From Nitrospinaceae bacterium (GTDB taxonomy: Bacteria; Nitrospinota_A; UBA7883; JAJDBK01), in contig JAJDBK010000021.1 in NCBI GenBank assembly GCA_029261405.1, positions 1 to 45,947 on the forward strand: a stretch of DNA of 45,947 nt. Reading direction: 5' to 3'. Shown in pieces: positions 24,987 to 35,697 of the stretch. Below the pieces are notes generated by a model. That model worked only from the letters and a program-made list of their open reading frames with translations, was not told the origin of the DNA and ran no database searches. Each line of letters opens with the position of its first letter. Position 1 is the stretch's first letter. The position numbers and the translations under genes were made by a program.

Positions 24987-25808
24987 ATGAACAACCTGGT
25001 CTACATCGTTATGGACAGTTGCAGGTACGATGCGTATGAAAAGGCCCGGACTCCGAATATGGACCGGATAGCCATTGGAGAAAAACGGTACAGCTTCGCC
25101 TCGTGGACTTCACCTTCCCACTACGTCCTGCTGATGGGGATCACCCCTCACAAAAGCCCGGTCGGGGTCTTCGCGTCGGAGGTTTACAAGGAGGATTTCA
25201 CCCTCTGGAAAACCAGACTTGCCGTCGAGGAGTTATCGTTCAAGTCTTTCGTGCCAGAACTCTCCCTCACCGCCAAGCTCAAGAAACTCGGATACAGAAC
25301 CAGCGCACGGGTCTCTCTGCCGGTGCTTAATCCTTTCACGACCTTCTCGACTCATTTTGACGACTACAAACTTATGAGTGACCATAACGACTTCGCAGGG
25401 ATGGTGGACGAAATAAAGTTTGACCCGTTGAAACCGACATTCCACTTCTTCAATCTTGGCGAAACCCATTACCCGTATATGCTCACCAAGGAGGACGTAC
25501 CGGTTCTGCATGGAGTCCACGGTGTTTTTAAACACCTCGATGACGATAACGACAAGGAAGATATCGAATTTTTCAATCAGGCGAAACTCGATGAGTTAAA
25601 AGAAAAACAGGTCTCCTGCGTGGAGCATATCGATAAAACGCTCGGCGAACTCTTTAGAAAATGCCCTGAAGAGACCTGGTTTATCATCACAGCCGACCAT
25701 GGCGAGCTTTTCGGAGAGGGAGGATATTTCGGACACGGCCCCATCTTCCACGAAAAAGTATTCGAAGTCCCCTTCCTCGAAGGGGTGGTGCGTGGCGCAC
25801 AGCCATGA
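24987..25808 (+). CDS. AlkP-superfamily sulfatase-fold hydrolase lacking the sulfatase Cys
   Basis: 273 residues from the ATG at 24987, with GGGAGG 12 bases upstream. Longer frames run into the inverted repeat and add no family sequence. It opens LVYIVMDSCRYDAY, which corresponds to the metal-binding strand. The nucleophile region reads FASWTSPSHYVLLMG, so the sulfatase C-x-P-S-R is T-x-P-S-H here, and formylglycine cannot form. ITADHGELFGEGGYFGHG near 232-250 supplies metal ligands. It is thus probably a phosphatase, phosphodiesterase or related hydrolase rather than a sulfatase. No signal peptide or membrane anchor is visible. It leads the plus-strand group with Wzt and two glycosyltransferases. 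Confidence 0.8.
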   Translation: MNNLVYIVMDSCRYDAYEKARTPNMDRIAIGEKRYSFASWTSPSHYVLLMGITPHKSPVGVFASEVYKEDFTLWKTRLAVEELSFKSFVPELSLTAKLKKLGYRTSARVSLPVLNPFTTFSTHFDDYKLMSDHNDFAGMVDEIKFDPLKPTFHFFNLGETHYPYMLTKEDVPVLHGVHGVFKHLDDDNDKEDIEFFNQAKLDELKEKQVSCVEHIDKTLGELFRKCPEETWFIITADHGELFGEGGYFGHGPIFHEKVFEVPFLEGVVRGAQP

Positions 25809-25838
25809 ACGCTACCGCGTCTTTTGAAAGCCTTATTC

Positions 25839-25875
25839 TTTACGTTCCGGTAGCGGTGGCTACGCCACCTTCCGT
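25839..25875 (+). repeat. Short dispersed repeat, copy 1
   Basis: The stretch from TTTACGTTCCGGTAGCGG to CCTTCCGT is repeated, inverted and with small gaps, at 38241-38281. It contains the hairpin GGTGGC-TAC-GCCACC (25855-25869), and the 8-base CGGTAGCG at 25848-25855 pairs with CGCTACCG at 25810-25817. It lies in the 180-base gap between the hydrolase and the Wzt gene. It resembles a REP-type extragenic element and might act as an RNA hairpin or terminator. Confidence 0.45.
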
Positions 25876-25988
25876 CAGGTCTATTACGGGCGTTTAAGAG
25901 GTGGTGGGCCAGAGCCGTAACTGCTGTACGCTGGTACTTGCATTGCTGTAGCTGATAGAATGTGCCACCCAATAATTTAATACGGTTT

Positions 25989-27263
25989 ATGAACGCTATA
26001 GAGCTTAACGGAGTCTGCAAAAGGTTTCGCAAGGTAACGCTTAAAAAGAACTACAGGACTTTTAAAAGTTTCCTGTTGCAGACGTTCCGCCCATCGACAA
26101 CCCCCGCTGTGAATGGGAAGAACGGGACGCAATATCGTGAAATACTCCAGGATGTGAATCTTTCTGTCCCGAAAGGAAAAACCTGGGGCATAGTCGGCTC
26201 CAACGGGTGCGGGAAATCGACTCTGTTAAAACTTATGGCTGGAATCTACCGGCCCGACAGCGGCTCTATAAATATCGACGGGCGGATCTCCGCTCTCATT
26301 GAACTGGGCGCAGGTTTTCACCCGGAGTTTTCCGGGCGGGAGAACGTATTTATCAACGCGTCGATTCTCGGCATGAGCAAGGCCACTATCGAGGAGAAAT
26401 TCGACGATATCGTAGCTTTCGCCGAGTTGCGCGATTTTATCGATAACCCGGTCCGCACATACTCTTCCGGCATGTTCATGCGACTCGGTTTTTCCATCGC
26501 TGTCCACTCCGAACCCGACGTTCTCCTCGTGGACGAGGTTCTGGCGGTGGGGGACGAAGCCTTCGGTCACAAATGTGAAGAGCGGATGGAGAGTTTTAAA
26601 CGGGCAGGCAAAACCATTGTCATAGTTACCCACGACCTTGCGCTGGTGGAGAAGTGGTGCGACGGAGCGTCCTGGATCGACAAGGGGAAGATAAGCATGG
26701 AGGGCGCTCCAGTCAGGGTGGTGGACGCATATCTCAAAACGGTGTCCGAGTCGGAGAACCGCGCATCAGTAGAGCAGTCGCATGAAGAGCCGGAATCGGA
26801 CCAAAGCGACCGGTGGGGTGATCGCGAGGTGGAGATTACCAGCGTAACTCTTTTCGGCTCCGACGGAGATGAACGCAGGGTTTTTGACAGCGGCGCCGAG
26901 GTGAATGTCACAATCGAATATACGGCCCATGAAAGCGTTGAGGACCCGGTTTTCGGCGTAGGTGTGTTTAAAAAAGATGGCTCCCAATGTTACGGCACCA
27001 ATACCGATCTTGAAGGTTTTTCGTTCGGGACCATCATCGGCAAAAGCTCGATCAAGGTCACCTTCGAGTCTCTCGACCTTCTCGACGGCCCTTACACCAT
27101 ATCGGTGGCCGTTCACGCCAAGGATGGATACGCATACGACTACCACGACCAGATGTACGAATTTGCAATCCGGTCAAAGATAAAAGATGTCGGAGTTTTT
27201 CGCCCTCCCCACAACTGGAGCGTGGACGGGAAGAGGCTTGAGCCTTCCACCCGGAAAGACTGA
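25989..27263 (+). CDS. Wzt-type ABC transporter ATP-binding protein with C-terminal glycan-binding domain
   Basis: 424 residues from the ATG at 25989. The ATPase has Walker A GSNGCGKST near 79-87, signature YSSGMFMRLGF, Walker B DVLLVDEVLAVGDE and the switch His in VTHDLAL. After a charged linker, residues 285-424 form a beta-rich domain (DREVEITSVTLFGSDG, VGVFKKDGSQCYGTNT) like the Wzt C-terminal domain, which recognises the modified end of an O-polysaccharide. It should drive export of an undecaprenyl-linked glycan across the inner membrane. The expected membrane partner Wzm is not next to it or elsewhere in the window. Two glycosyltransferases follow after 6 bases. Confidence 0.88.
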   Translation: MNAIELNGVCKRFRKVTLKKNYRTFKSFLLQTFRPSTTPAVNGKNGTQYREILQDVNLSVPKGKTWGIVGSNGCGKSTLLKLMAGIYRPDSGSINIDGRISALIELGAGFHPEFSGRENVFINASILGMSKATIEEKFDDIVAFAELRDFIDNPVRTYSSGMFMRLGFSIAVHSEPDVLLVDEVLAVGDEAFGHKCEERMESFKRAGKTIVIVTHDLALVEKWCDGASWIDKGKISMEGAPVRVVDAYLKTVSESENRASVEQSHEEPESDQSDRWGDREVEITSVTLFGSDGDERRVFDSGAEVNVTIEYTAHESVEDPVFGVGVFKKDGSQCYGTNTDLEGFSFGTIIGKSSIKVTFESLDLLDGPYTISVAVHAKDGYAYDYHDQMYEFAIRSKIKDVGVFRPPHNWSVDGKRLEPSTRKD

Positions 27264-27269
27264 TTATAT

Positions 27270-28463
27270 ATGGCGGTAAAACCGGCGTTTGTGGTCCCGT
27301 TTTACGGGCCGGAGATAGGTGGCGGCGCCGAAACCCTTTGTCGGCGGCTGGCGGAGAATCTTGCGTTGCGTGGCATCGACGTGGAGGTGCTTACGACGAC
27401 CATAAAAGGTCTGCAAAGCTCCTGGAACGAGTCGTACCATGAGCCGGGAATATATGATGTCAACGGCGTTACGGTCAGGCGGTTCGCGCCAAGGCCAATG
27501 AACCCGGATATTTTTATCCCGATGAACAACCAGCTCATCGCAGGCGAAAAGCTCTCCTTGCAATCGGAGGTCGAGTTTTCAAACCAGTTCGTCAATTCCG
27601 ACACCCTGTTCGAGTACGTCGGTAATAACGCAGGTAACCGGCTCTATTTTTTTCTCCCCTATCTGTTTGGACTCTCGTTAAACGGGACCGCCATTGCCCC
27701 GCACCGCTCTTTTCTGATTCCGTGTCTCCACGACGAAGGTTACGCCGCCATGCGGGTCACCGAAAAAATGTTCCACAGGGTAGGGGCCGCCCTTTTTCTC
27801 TCCAACGCCGAAATGGAGCTTGCGAAAAAACTGTATGGCGGATTGAAACATACCTCATCGTTCAACCTTGGATGCGGAGTCGATAAACTTCTAAGCTCCG
27901 ATGCGAAGAGTTTCCGGGAGAAACACGATCTGGGGGACGATCCGTTCATCCTTTATGTCGGGAGACGGTCGCCTGAGAAAAATGTAGGTCTGCTGGTAGA
28001 CTTTTTTGCGCGGTACAAGAGGGAAAACCGGGAGTCGCGCCTCAAACTCGTCTTTGTAGGGCCGGGAAAGTTCCCCATACCAGACGATGTGGCGAATGAT
28101 GTGATCGACGCTGGTTTTGTTTCGGTTGAGGAGAAACATGATGGCCTAACCGCCGCCACACTGCTTATACAACCGTCGTTGATGGAGAGTTTTTCCATTG
28201 TAATGATGGAATCGTGGCTTGCCGGAAGACCGGTTATGGTGCATAAGCGTTGCGCCGTAACAAAAGAGCATGTTTTAAACGCAGGTGGTGGGTTCGCCTT
28301 CTCGGAATTCGACACGTTTTGCCATCAGCTCGAAACGATTCTGACGGACGACACCCTCGCCGATGAGATGGGCGGGAGGGGGCGTGAATATGTGAAGCAA
28401 AACTATTCGTGGCATGCGGTGACTTCCCGTTTTGTAAATTTCCTCAACGCTGTAAACGGTTAA
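27270..28463 (+). CDS. Family 4 glycosyltransferase
   Basis: 397 residues, ATG start 6 bases after the Wzt stop. The N-terminal half starts PAFVVPFYGPEIGGGAETL, the GT-B acceptor domain with a Gly-rich loop. The C-terminal half has FILYVGRRSPEKNVGLLVDFF and FVGPGKFPIPD, then the donor-site block QPSLMESFSIVMMESWLAGRPV, which carries the conserved E-x7-E pair. It transfers a sugar from a nucleotide donor with retention of configuration, on the cytoplasmic face. Together with the following GT4 and Wzt it forms a small glycan assembly and export set. The linkage made is unknown. Confidence 0.9.
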   Translation: MAVKPAFVVPFYGPEIGGGAETLCRRLAENLALRGIDVEVLTTTIKGLQSSWNESYHEPGIYDVNGVTVRRFAPRPMNPDIFIPMNNQLIAGEKLSLQSEVEFSNQFVNSDTLFEYVGNNAGNRLYFFLPYLFGLSLNGTAIAPHRSFLIPCLHDEGYAAMRVTEKMFHRVGAALFLSNAEMELAKKLYGGLKHTSSFNLGCGVDKLLSSDAKSFREKHDLGDDPFILYVGRRSPEKNVGLLVDFFARYKRENRESRLKLVFVGPGKFPIPDDVANDVIDAGFVSVEEKHDGLTAATLLIQPSLMESFSIVMMESWLAGRPVMVHKRCAVTKEHVLNAGGGFAFSEFDTFCHQLETILTDDTLADEMGGRGREYVKQNYSWHAVTSRFVNFLNAVNG

Positions 28464-28466
28464 ACG

Positions 28467-29525
28467 ATGAAAATCCACCAGATGCTTCCGAACTATTGGT
28501 ATGGCGACGCCATCGGGAACAACGCCAGCGCCATCCGTGAGAAACTTATGGAGTTGGGGTACGAGTCGGAAATATACACAGAGCTTGTCCATCCGAAACT
28601 GACCGCTCGCTCTTACACAGATTTCCTTGAGGAAAACTCCCGCGACACCTGGGTGATCTACCACTACTCCACCGGGTCGCCGGTAAACCGGTTTGCGCTC
28701 GAAAACCTCGATAACATCATACTCATCTACCATAACATCACCCCGGGGGAGTATTTTGCCCGGTTCGACGAAGACGCCGCCATCCGATGCGACGAAGGCA
28801 GAGAGACTCTCGCCCGGTTTGCAAGTGTCGTAAAGGCAAGCGTCGGCGACTCCGAATATAACGCCATGGAGCTTGCCCGACTCGGTTTTCATAACCCGGC
28901 GGTCTCTCCCCTGATCCTTGACACCAGCGTCATAGAGCCGTCCGGGGTATCGCCGTTCAACGATGAGAAGACAAACATTCTCTTTGTCGGAAGGGTGGCT
29001 CCGAACAAACGTCATGAGGATCTGATAAAGGTTTTCTACTACTACAAAAACTTCGTCAACGAAAACTCCCGGCTTGTCATGGTGGGCGGATACGATGTCG
29101 AAGGGGGCTATTACCGCTCCCTTGAGAACATGGCGCGTGTAATGGACCTGCCGGACGTGGTTTTTACCGGGGTGGCGCCAAACGAGCGGCTTGGCGATTA
29201 TTTCTCATCCGCCGATGTTTTTCTATGCCTGAGCCGACACGAAGGTTTCTGTGTCCCGTTGATAGAGGCGATGAGGTTTGGCATTCCGATAGTGGCTCTT
29301 TCGACTACCGCCGTGCCATATACTCTCGGTCCGTCAGGAATCGTGGTGGAGCGGATGGAGCCGCACGCGATTGCGGAAATCATAGGTGAGGTTTGCGATA
29401 ACAAAAAACTGCGAAACGATATAGTGGAAGGTCAGTACAGGAGGCTTGAGGAGTTCGCGCCGGAAAAGGCTACTGAAACCCTCTTTTCCATTATCACTGA
29501 AACCGTCAAGGGAGTAACCGCATGA
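28467..29525 (+). CDS. Family 4 glycosyltransferase
   Basis: 352 residues, ATG start 3 bases after the preceding glycosyltransferase. The N-terminal domain opens KIHQMLPNYWYGDAIGNNA and contains IYHNITPGEYF. The donor domain has NILFVGRVAPNKRHEDLIKVF, VMVGGYDVEGGY and the SRHEGFCVPLIEAMRFGIPI block with the family's Glu pair. The stop overlaps the ATG of the secretion ATPase by 4 bases, so the ATPase is translationally coupled to it. Many GT4 enzymes with this N-terminus act in O-antigen or spore-type polysaccharide clusters. The product is unknown. Confidence 0.9.
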   Translation: MKIHQMLPNYWYGDAIGNNASAIREKLMELGYESEIYTELVHPKLTARSYTDFLEENSRDTWVIYHYSTGSPVNRFALENLDNIILIYHNITPGEYFARFDEDAAIRCDEGRETLARFASVVKASVGDSEYNAMELARLGFHNPAVSPLILDTSVIEPSGVSPFNDEKTNILFVGRVAPNKRHEDLIKVFYYYKNFVNENSRLVMVGGYDVEGGYYRSLENMARVMDLPDVVFTGVAPNERLGDYFSSADVFLCLSRHEGFCVPLIEAMRFGIPIVALSTTAVPYTLGPSGIVVERMEPHAIAEIIGEVCDNKKLRNDIVEGQYRRLEEFAPEKATETLFSIITETVKGVTA

Positions 29526-31312
29526 GCGTAGCGCAAAATACCAAAAAACTGGCGCAACTACTGCTCAAGGCAAAAGTGATTGACCGGGCCGGTTTTGACA
29601 CGATCTTTGAAAAACATAACGAAAAAGAAGTTGAAGACACAAAGGCCGCGAAGAAACATAGCGTGAAGAAGAAGAGGGAGGTGGACGAATCGATCCGGTT
29701 TATCGTCGATCTTCAAATCCCCCTTGTCGCCAACCCGAAAAAGATTGTGACCGACGAAGAGATCGGAAAAGTGTTGGCGGCCCTATTCAAGCTCGAGTTT
29801 CTCAAGCTCGACCCGCTTGATCTCGACCTGGAAATCGTTACGAGGACTATCCCTAAACCGTTCGCCTTAAAGCATATGATCCTTCCCCTCTACGACAAGG
29901 ATGGAAAGTTGCAAATGGCGGTGGCCGACCCGGAATGCCACGACACTTTAGAGGCGATCTCCAAGGTTTCACGCAAGGAAATTACTCCGATAGTCTCATC
30001 GGCAAGCGACATCGTAAAAATCATTCACGAGTTTTTCGGGTTCAAGGATTCTGTTAGTGGAGCGGAGCGACAGTCGAATCCGAACAGGTTCGAGTTGGGG
30101 AACCTCGAACAGCTCAACCGGATAAAACAGCCAGACCAGATCAAGACTGATGATGAACATGTGCTAAACGCTGTCGATTTCATGTTTAACAGCGCATTCG
30201 ACCTGCGGGCGTCCGATATCCACCTGGAGCCGAAAAGGGATAAATGTATCATCAGGTTCCGGATCGACGGCCAGCTTAATGACGTTTACAAAATACCGAA
30301 AGGTGTAGCAATACCGATAGCCTCCCGTATAAAAATGTTGGCGCGGATGAATATTGCCGAGAAGCGGAGACCCCAGGACGGCAGGATAAAAATTGAATCG
30401 GAAAACAAGTCCGCCGAGATAAGGGTCTCCAGTATGCCGACGGCGTTTGGTGAAAAGCTCGCATTGCGGGTTCTCCAGCCCGACATGCTGGTCCGGGAGA
30501 TGGACACCCTCGGTTTTTTCACAGAAGAACTGATAAAGATGGAGAATTTCATCAACCGCCCCCACGGAATCGTTCTGGTTACAGGGCCGACCGGATCGGG
30601 AAAAACCACAACGCTCTACTCCGCATTGGGCATGGTGGCAAGCCCTGAGCTAAATATTGTAACTATCGAAGACCCCATTGAAACCATCGTCGAAACGTTC
30701 AATCAGGTGGCGGTTCAGCCCTCCGTGGGACTCACCTTCGCAAACTCTCTGAGAACAATCCTGAGACAAGACCCGGACGTTATCATGATCGGTGAGATAA
30801 GGGACCCGGAAACAGCCGATAACGCCATGCAGGCCGCCCTCACCGGCCACCTCGTTCTCTCAACCCTGCACACCAACAACACCGCGGCGTCCATTACAAG
30901 GCTTATGGACCTCGGCATAAAACCGTATCTGATAAACGCCGGGCTGATTGGAGTCCTGGCCCAACGGCTGGTCAGGATGGTTTGCCCCCACTGTGCGCAG
31001 GATGTGGTCCATACAAAAGCGAAACTTGCCCGGTTCGGTGTTGATATTGACGAGCCGAAAGCCATACTCAAAGAAGGGAAGGGGTGCGAGGAGTGCCGGT
31101 TTTCAGGCTATCTTGGCAGGACCAGCGTCTTTGAGGTGTTGGAGATCGATGAAGATATACGAAACATGATTCAGGACGGGAAAACATCCGACGCGATCAG
31201 ACAACACGCCTTCAGCCGGGGTATGACAGGGCTACGCGAGAACGCCGTGCGGAAGGTTCTGGAGGGGACTACGACTCTCTCGGAAATGTTACGCCTGGGA
31301 TACCGGCTTTAA
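29522..31312 (+). CDS. GspE/PilB-type secretion or pilus ATPase
   Basis: 596 residues, ATG overlapping the previous stop by 4 bases. The N-terminal MshEN-like part spans about 1-170 with a Lys-rich insertion near 40-55. The catalytic core has the ASDIHLEP motif near 230, Walker A GPTGSGKT (355-362), the Asp box TIEDPIE, Walker B VIMIGEIRD, and the His box TGHLVLSTLHTN. A zinc-binding tetra-Cys module follows (Cys488, Cys491, Cys522, Cys525), which is typical of GspE/PilB and absent from PilT. It powers pilus or type II pseudopilus assembly from the cytoplasmic face. No other pilus or T2SS gene lies in the window. Confidence 0.92.
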   Translation: MSVAQNTKKLAQLLLKAKVIDRAGFDTIFEKHNEKEVEDTKAAKKHSVKKKREVDESIRFIVDLQIPLVANPKKIVTDEEIGKVLAALFKLEFLKLDPLDLDLEIVTRTIPKPFALKHMILPLYDKDGKLQMAVADPECHDTLEAISKVSRKEITPIVSSASDIVKIIHEFFGFKDSVSGAERQSNPNRFELGNLEQLNRIKQPDQIKTDDEHVLNAVDFMFNSAFDLRASDIHLEPKRDKCIIRFRIDGQLNDVYKIPKGVAIPIASRIKMLARMNIAEKRRPQDGRIKIESENKSAEIRVSSMPTAFGEKLALRVLQPDMLVREMDTLGFFTEELIKMENFINRPHGIVLVTGPTGSGKTTTLYSALGMVASPELNIVTIEDPIETIVETFNQVAVQPSVGLTFANSLRTILRQDPDVIMIGEIRDPETADNAMQAALTGHLVLSTLHTNNTAASITRLMDLGIKPYLINAGLIGVLAQRLVRMVCPHCAQDVVHTKAKLARFGVDIDEPKAILKEGKGCEECRFSGYLGRTSVFEVLEIDEDIRNMIQDGKTSDAIRQHAFSRGMTGLRENAVRKVLEGTTTLSEMLRLGYRL

Positions 31313-31319
31313 CCGGTAT
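31300..31319 (+). repeat. Hairpin at the end of the ATPase gene
   Basis: ATACCGG (31300-31306) and CCGGTAT (31313-31319) form a perfect 7-base stem around a 6-base loop that contains the TAA stop. It is followed by an A-rich stretch rather than a T run, so an intrinsic terminator is doubtful. An RNA-stabilising hairpin is an alternative. Confidence 0.3.
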
Positions 31320-31398
31320 ATAAAAAACGCTCAGAAAATTGCGAAAAACCGGGTAATATTAACAGCATCGTAAACTGGACACGATTTTGAGGCTGTAA

Positions 31399-31737
<339 letters not shown>

Positions 31738-31750
31738 ATTAGAGCGGGAT

Positions 31751-34437
<2,687 letters not shown>

Positions 34438-34454
34438 GAACTTTTTAGATTTGT

Positions 34455-35621
34455 TCAGTCGAACCTTCCTGGCAGACTGCCATCGAACGGTTTTAGCTCG
34501 CACTGGTCGCGGAACTCGCAGGAGACATAGTTTCGTAACGAAGCGATATTGAACCGGTCGATCAGATCGAGCAGTTTCGGGTCTACCTGGTTGTTGGTCT
34601 TCAATTCGTCAAACCCTCTGATGCCATGATCGCTCTCGCCCAGGTAGAAAGGCGCTACCTGAGTCTTCCCCTCCTCGAATGCGGCATAGAGGTTAAACGC
34701 TTTCAGATAAGCGATGGCGCATTCAAGGTATAAGGGACGGATACCCCGAAGGTATCTGCTGAAAGGTTCGCTTATTACCCGGCGGTCCGGGGTGTTCACA
34801 AGTCCGTGTTCTTCCAACTGACGCGCAAAGTAGATGGCGGCGTCTACCCTTTCCGGCAGGAACGTTGCCCTTATCTTACGTTCGTAACCCTCCGCCACCA
34901 CTATCAGGGCGTGGTCCGCTTCATTGAGCCTGTTGGCGATGTCGGTCAGTATGTTTTTATCGAAAGAGAAACCGGGCAGAACTACCAGATGAGCGCGCGC
35001 CGAGGCTCCCGCCATAAGAGCGTGTTTGCCCGACTCACGCCCCATCATCTCCAGAATATATTTTCGTTTATGGGTGTATGCGTCGTCGAACAGACCCCTG
35101 GCGATCTTCGCCCCCTCTTCGACACCTGTGAGATATCCGACCGCGATATCCCCCAATACGTCACTATCTACGGAGACGTTTATAAATCCGGTGACAATAT
35201 CGGGGAGCAGGTCGTTTAGCGCTCTTATGCCCGCCATGGTGCCGTTGCCGCCAATACCGATCAGGTGGGTGAACTCGTGTTCCCTGATATACTCTTCGGC
35301 GAGTTTCTGCTTTTCCGGTTTTGCAAAGTCGGGGTAACGTTCGGAGCGGAACTCGCAACCGGGCTGATCGACTGCGCGGTATAACGCTCTTGTGGGGATA
35401 CCCTTTGCGTTCAGTTTCCAGCTCTGCCGTCTGCTCATGACAAGACGGATCAGTCGCTCCTCGGCCACATGATCGCCGGAAAGCGACCTGAACCCCTCAA
35501 ACGCCGAATAGACCTTGTACCCCCGTTTGTCCCCCTCCTCGGTCAGGGAGGTGGCGACAGCGGTGTAACCGGGCGCCGCCCCGCCGTCGAAGACCAGAAG
35601 AATTTTTCGATTGTCTGCCAT
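34455..35621 (-). CDS. 6-phosphofructokinase family protein, atypical active site
   Basis: 388 residues, ATG start. Family landmarks are GGAAPG (13-18), the Gly-rich GGNGT (124-128), VSVDSD (149-154), which corresponds to the catalytic TIDND loop, and LEMMGRESG near 190-200. The usual GGDGT/GGDDT motif has Asn126 in place of the metal-binding Asp, and the TIDND loop is altered although both aspartates (152, 154) remain. It may be an ATP- or PPi-dependent enzyme with shifted specificity, or act on another sugar phosphate. It is divergent from the aldehyde dehydrogenase gene and convergent with the Cys-rich gene. Confidence 0.8.
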   Translation of the reverse strand: MADNRKILLVFDGGAAPGYTAVATSLTEEGDKRGYKVYSAFEGFRSLSGDHVAEERLIRLVMSRRQSWKLNAKGIPTRALYRAVDQPGCEFRSERYPDFAKPEKQKLAEEYIREHEFTHLIGIGGNGTMAGIRALNDLLPDIVTGFINVSVDSDVLGDIAVGYLTGVEEGAKIARGLFDDAYTHKRKYILEMMGRESGKHALMAGASARAHLVVLPGFSFDKNILTDIANRLNEADHALIVVAEGYERKIRATFLPERVDAAIYFARQLEEHGLVNTPDRRVISEPFSRYLRGIRPLYLECAIAYLKAFNLYAAFEEGKTQVAPFYLGESDHGIRGFDELKTNNQVDPKLLDLIDRFNIASLRNYVSCEFRDQCELKPFDGSLPGRFD

Positions 35622-35665
35622 GGTCTATGATAAACCGTAGCGACCCGCTTATGAACAATATTCTG

Positions 35666-35671
35666 TATAAT
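35666..35671 (+). promoter_or_regulatory. Possible -10 element (TATAAT) for the aldehyde dehydrogenase gene
   Basis: A perfect TATAAT lies 27 bases upstream of the GTG start at 35698, in a 76-base gap between divergent genes. No good -35 match is found at 16-18 bases further upstream, so the call is weak. Confidence 0.25.
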
Positions 35672-35697
35672 TACGACAGAACCTGAAGGAGCTAAAA

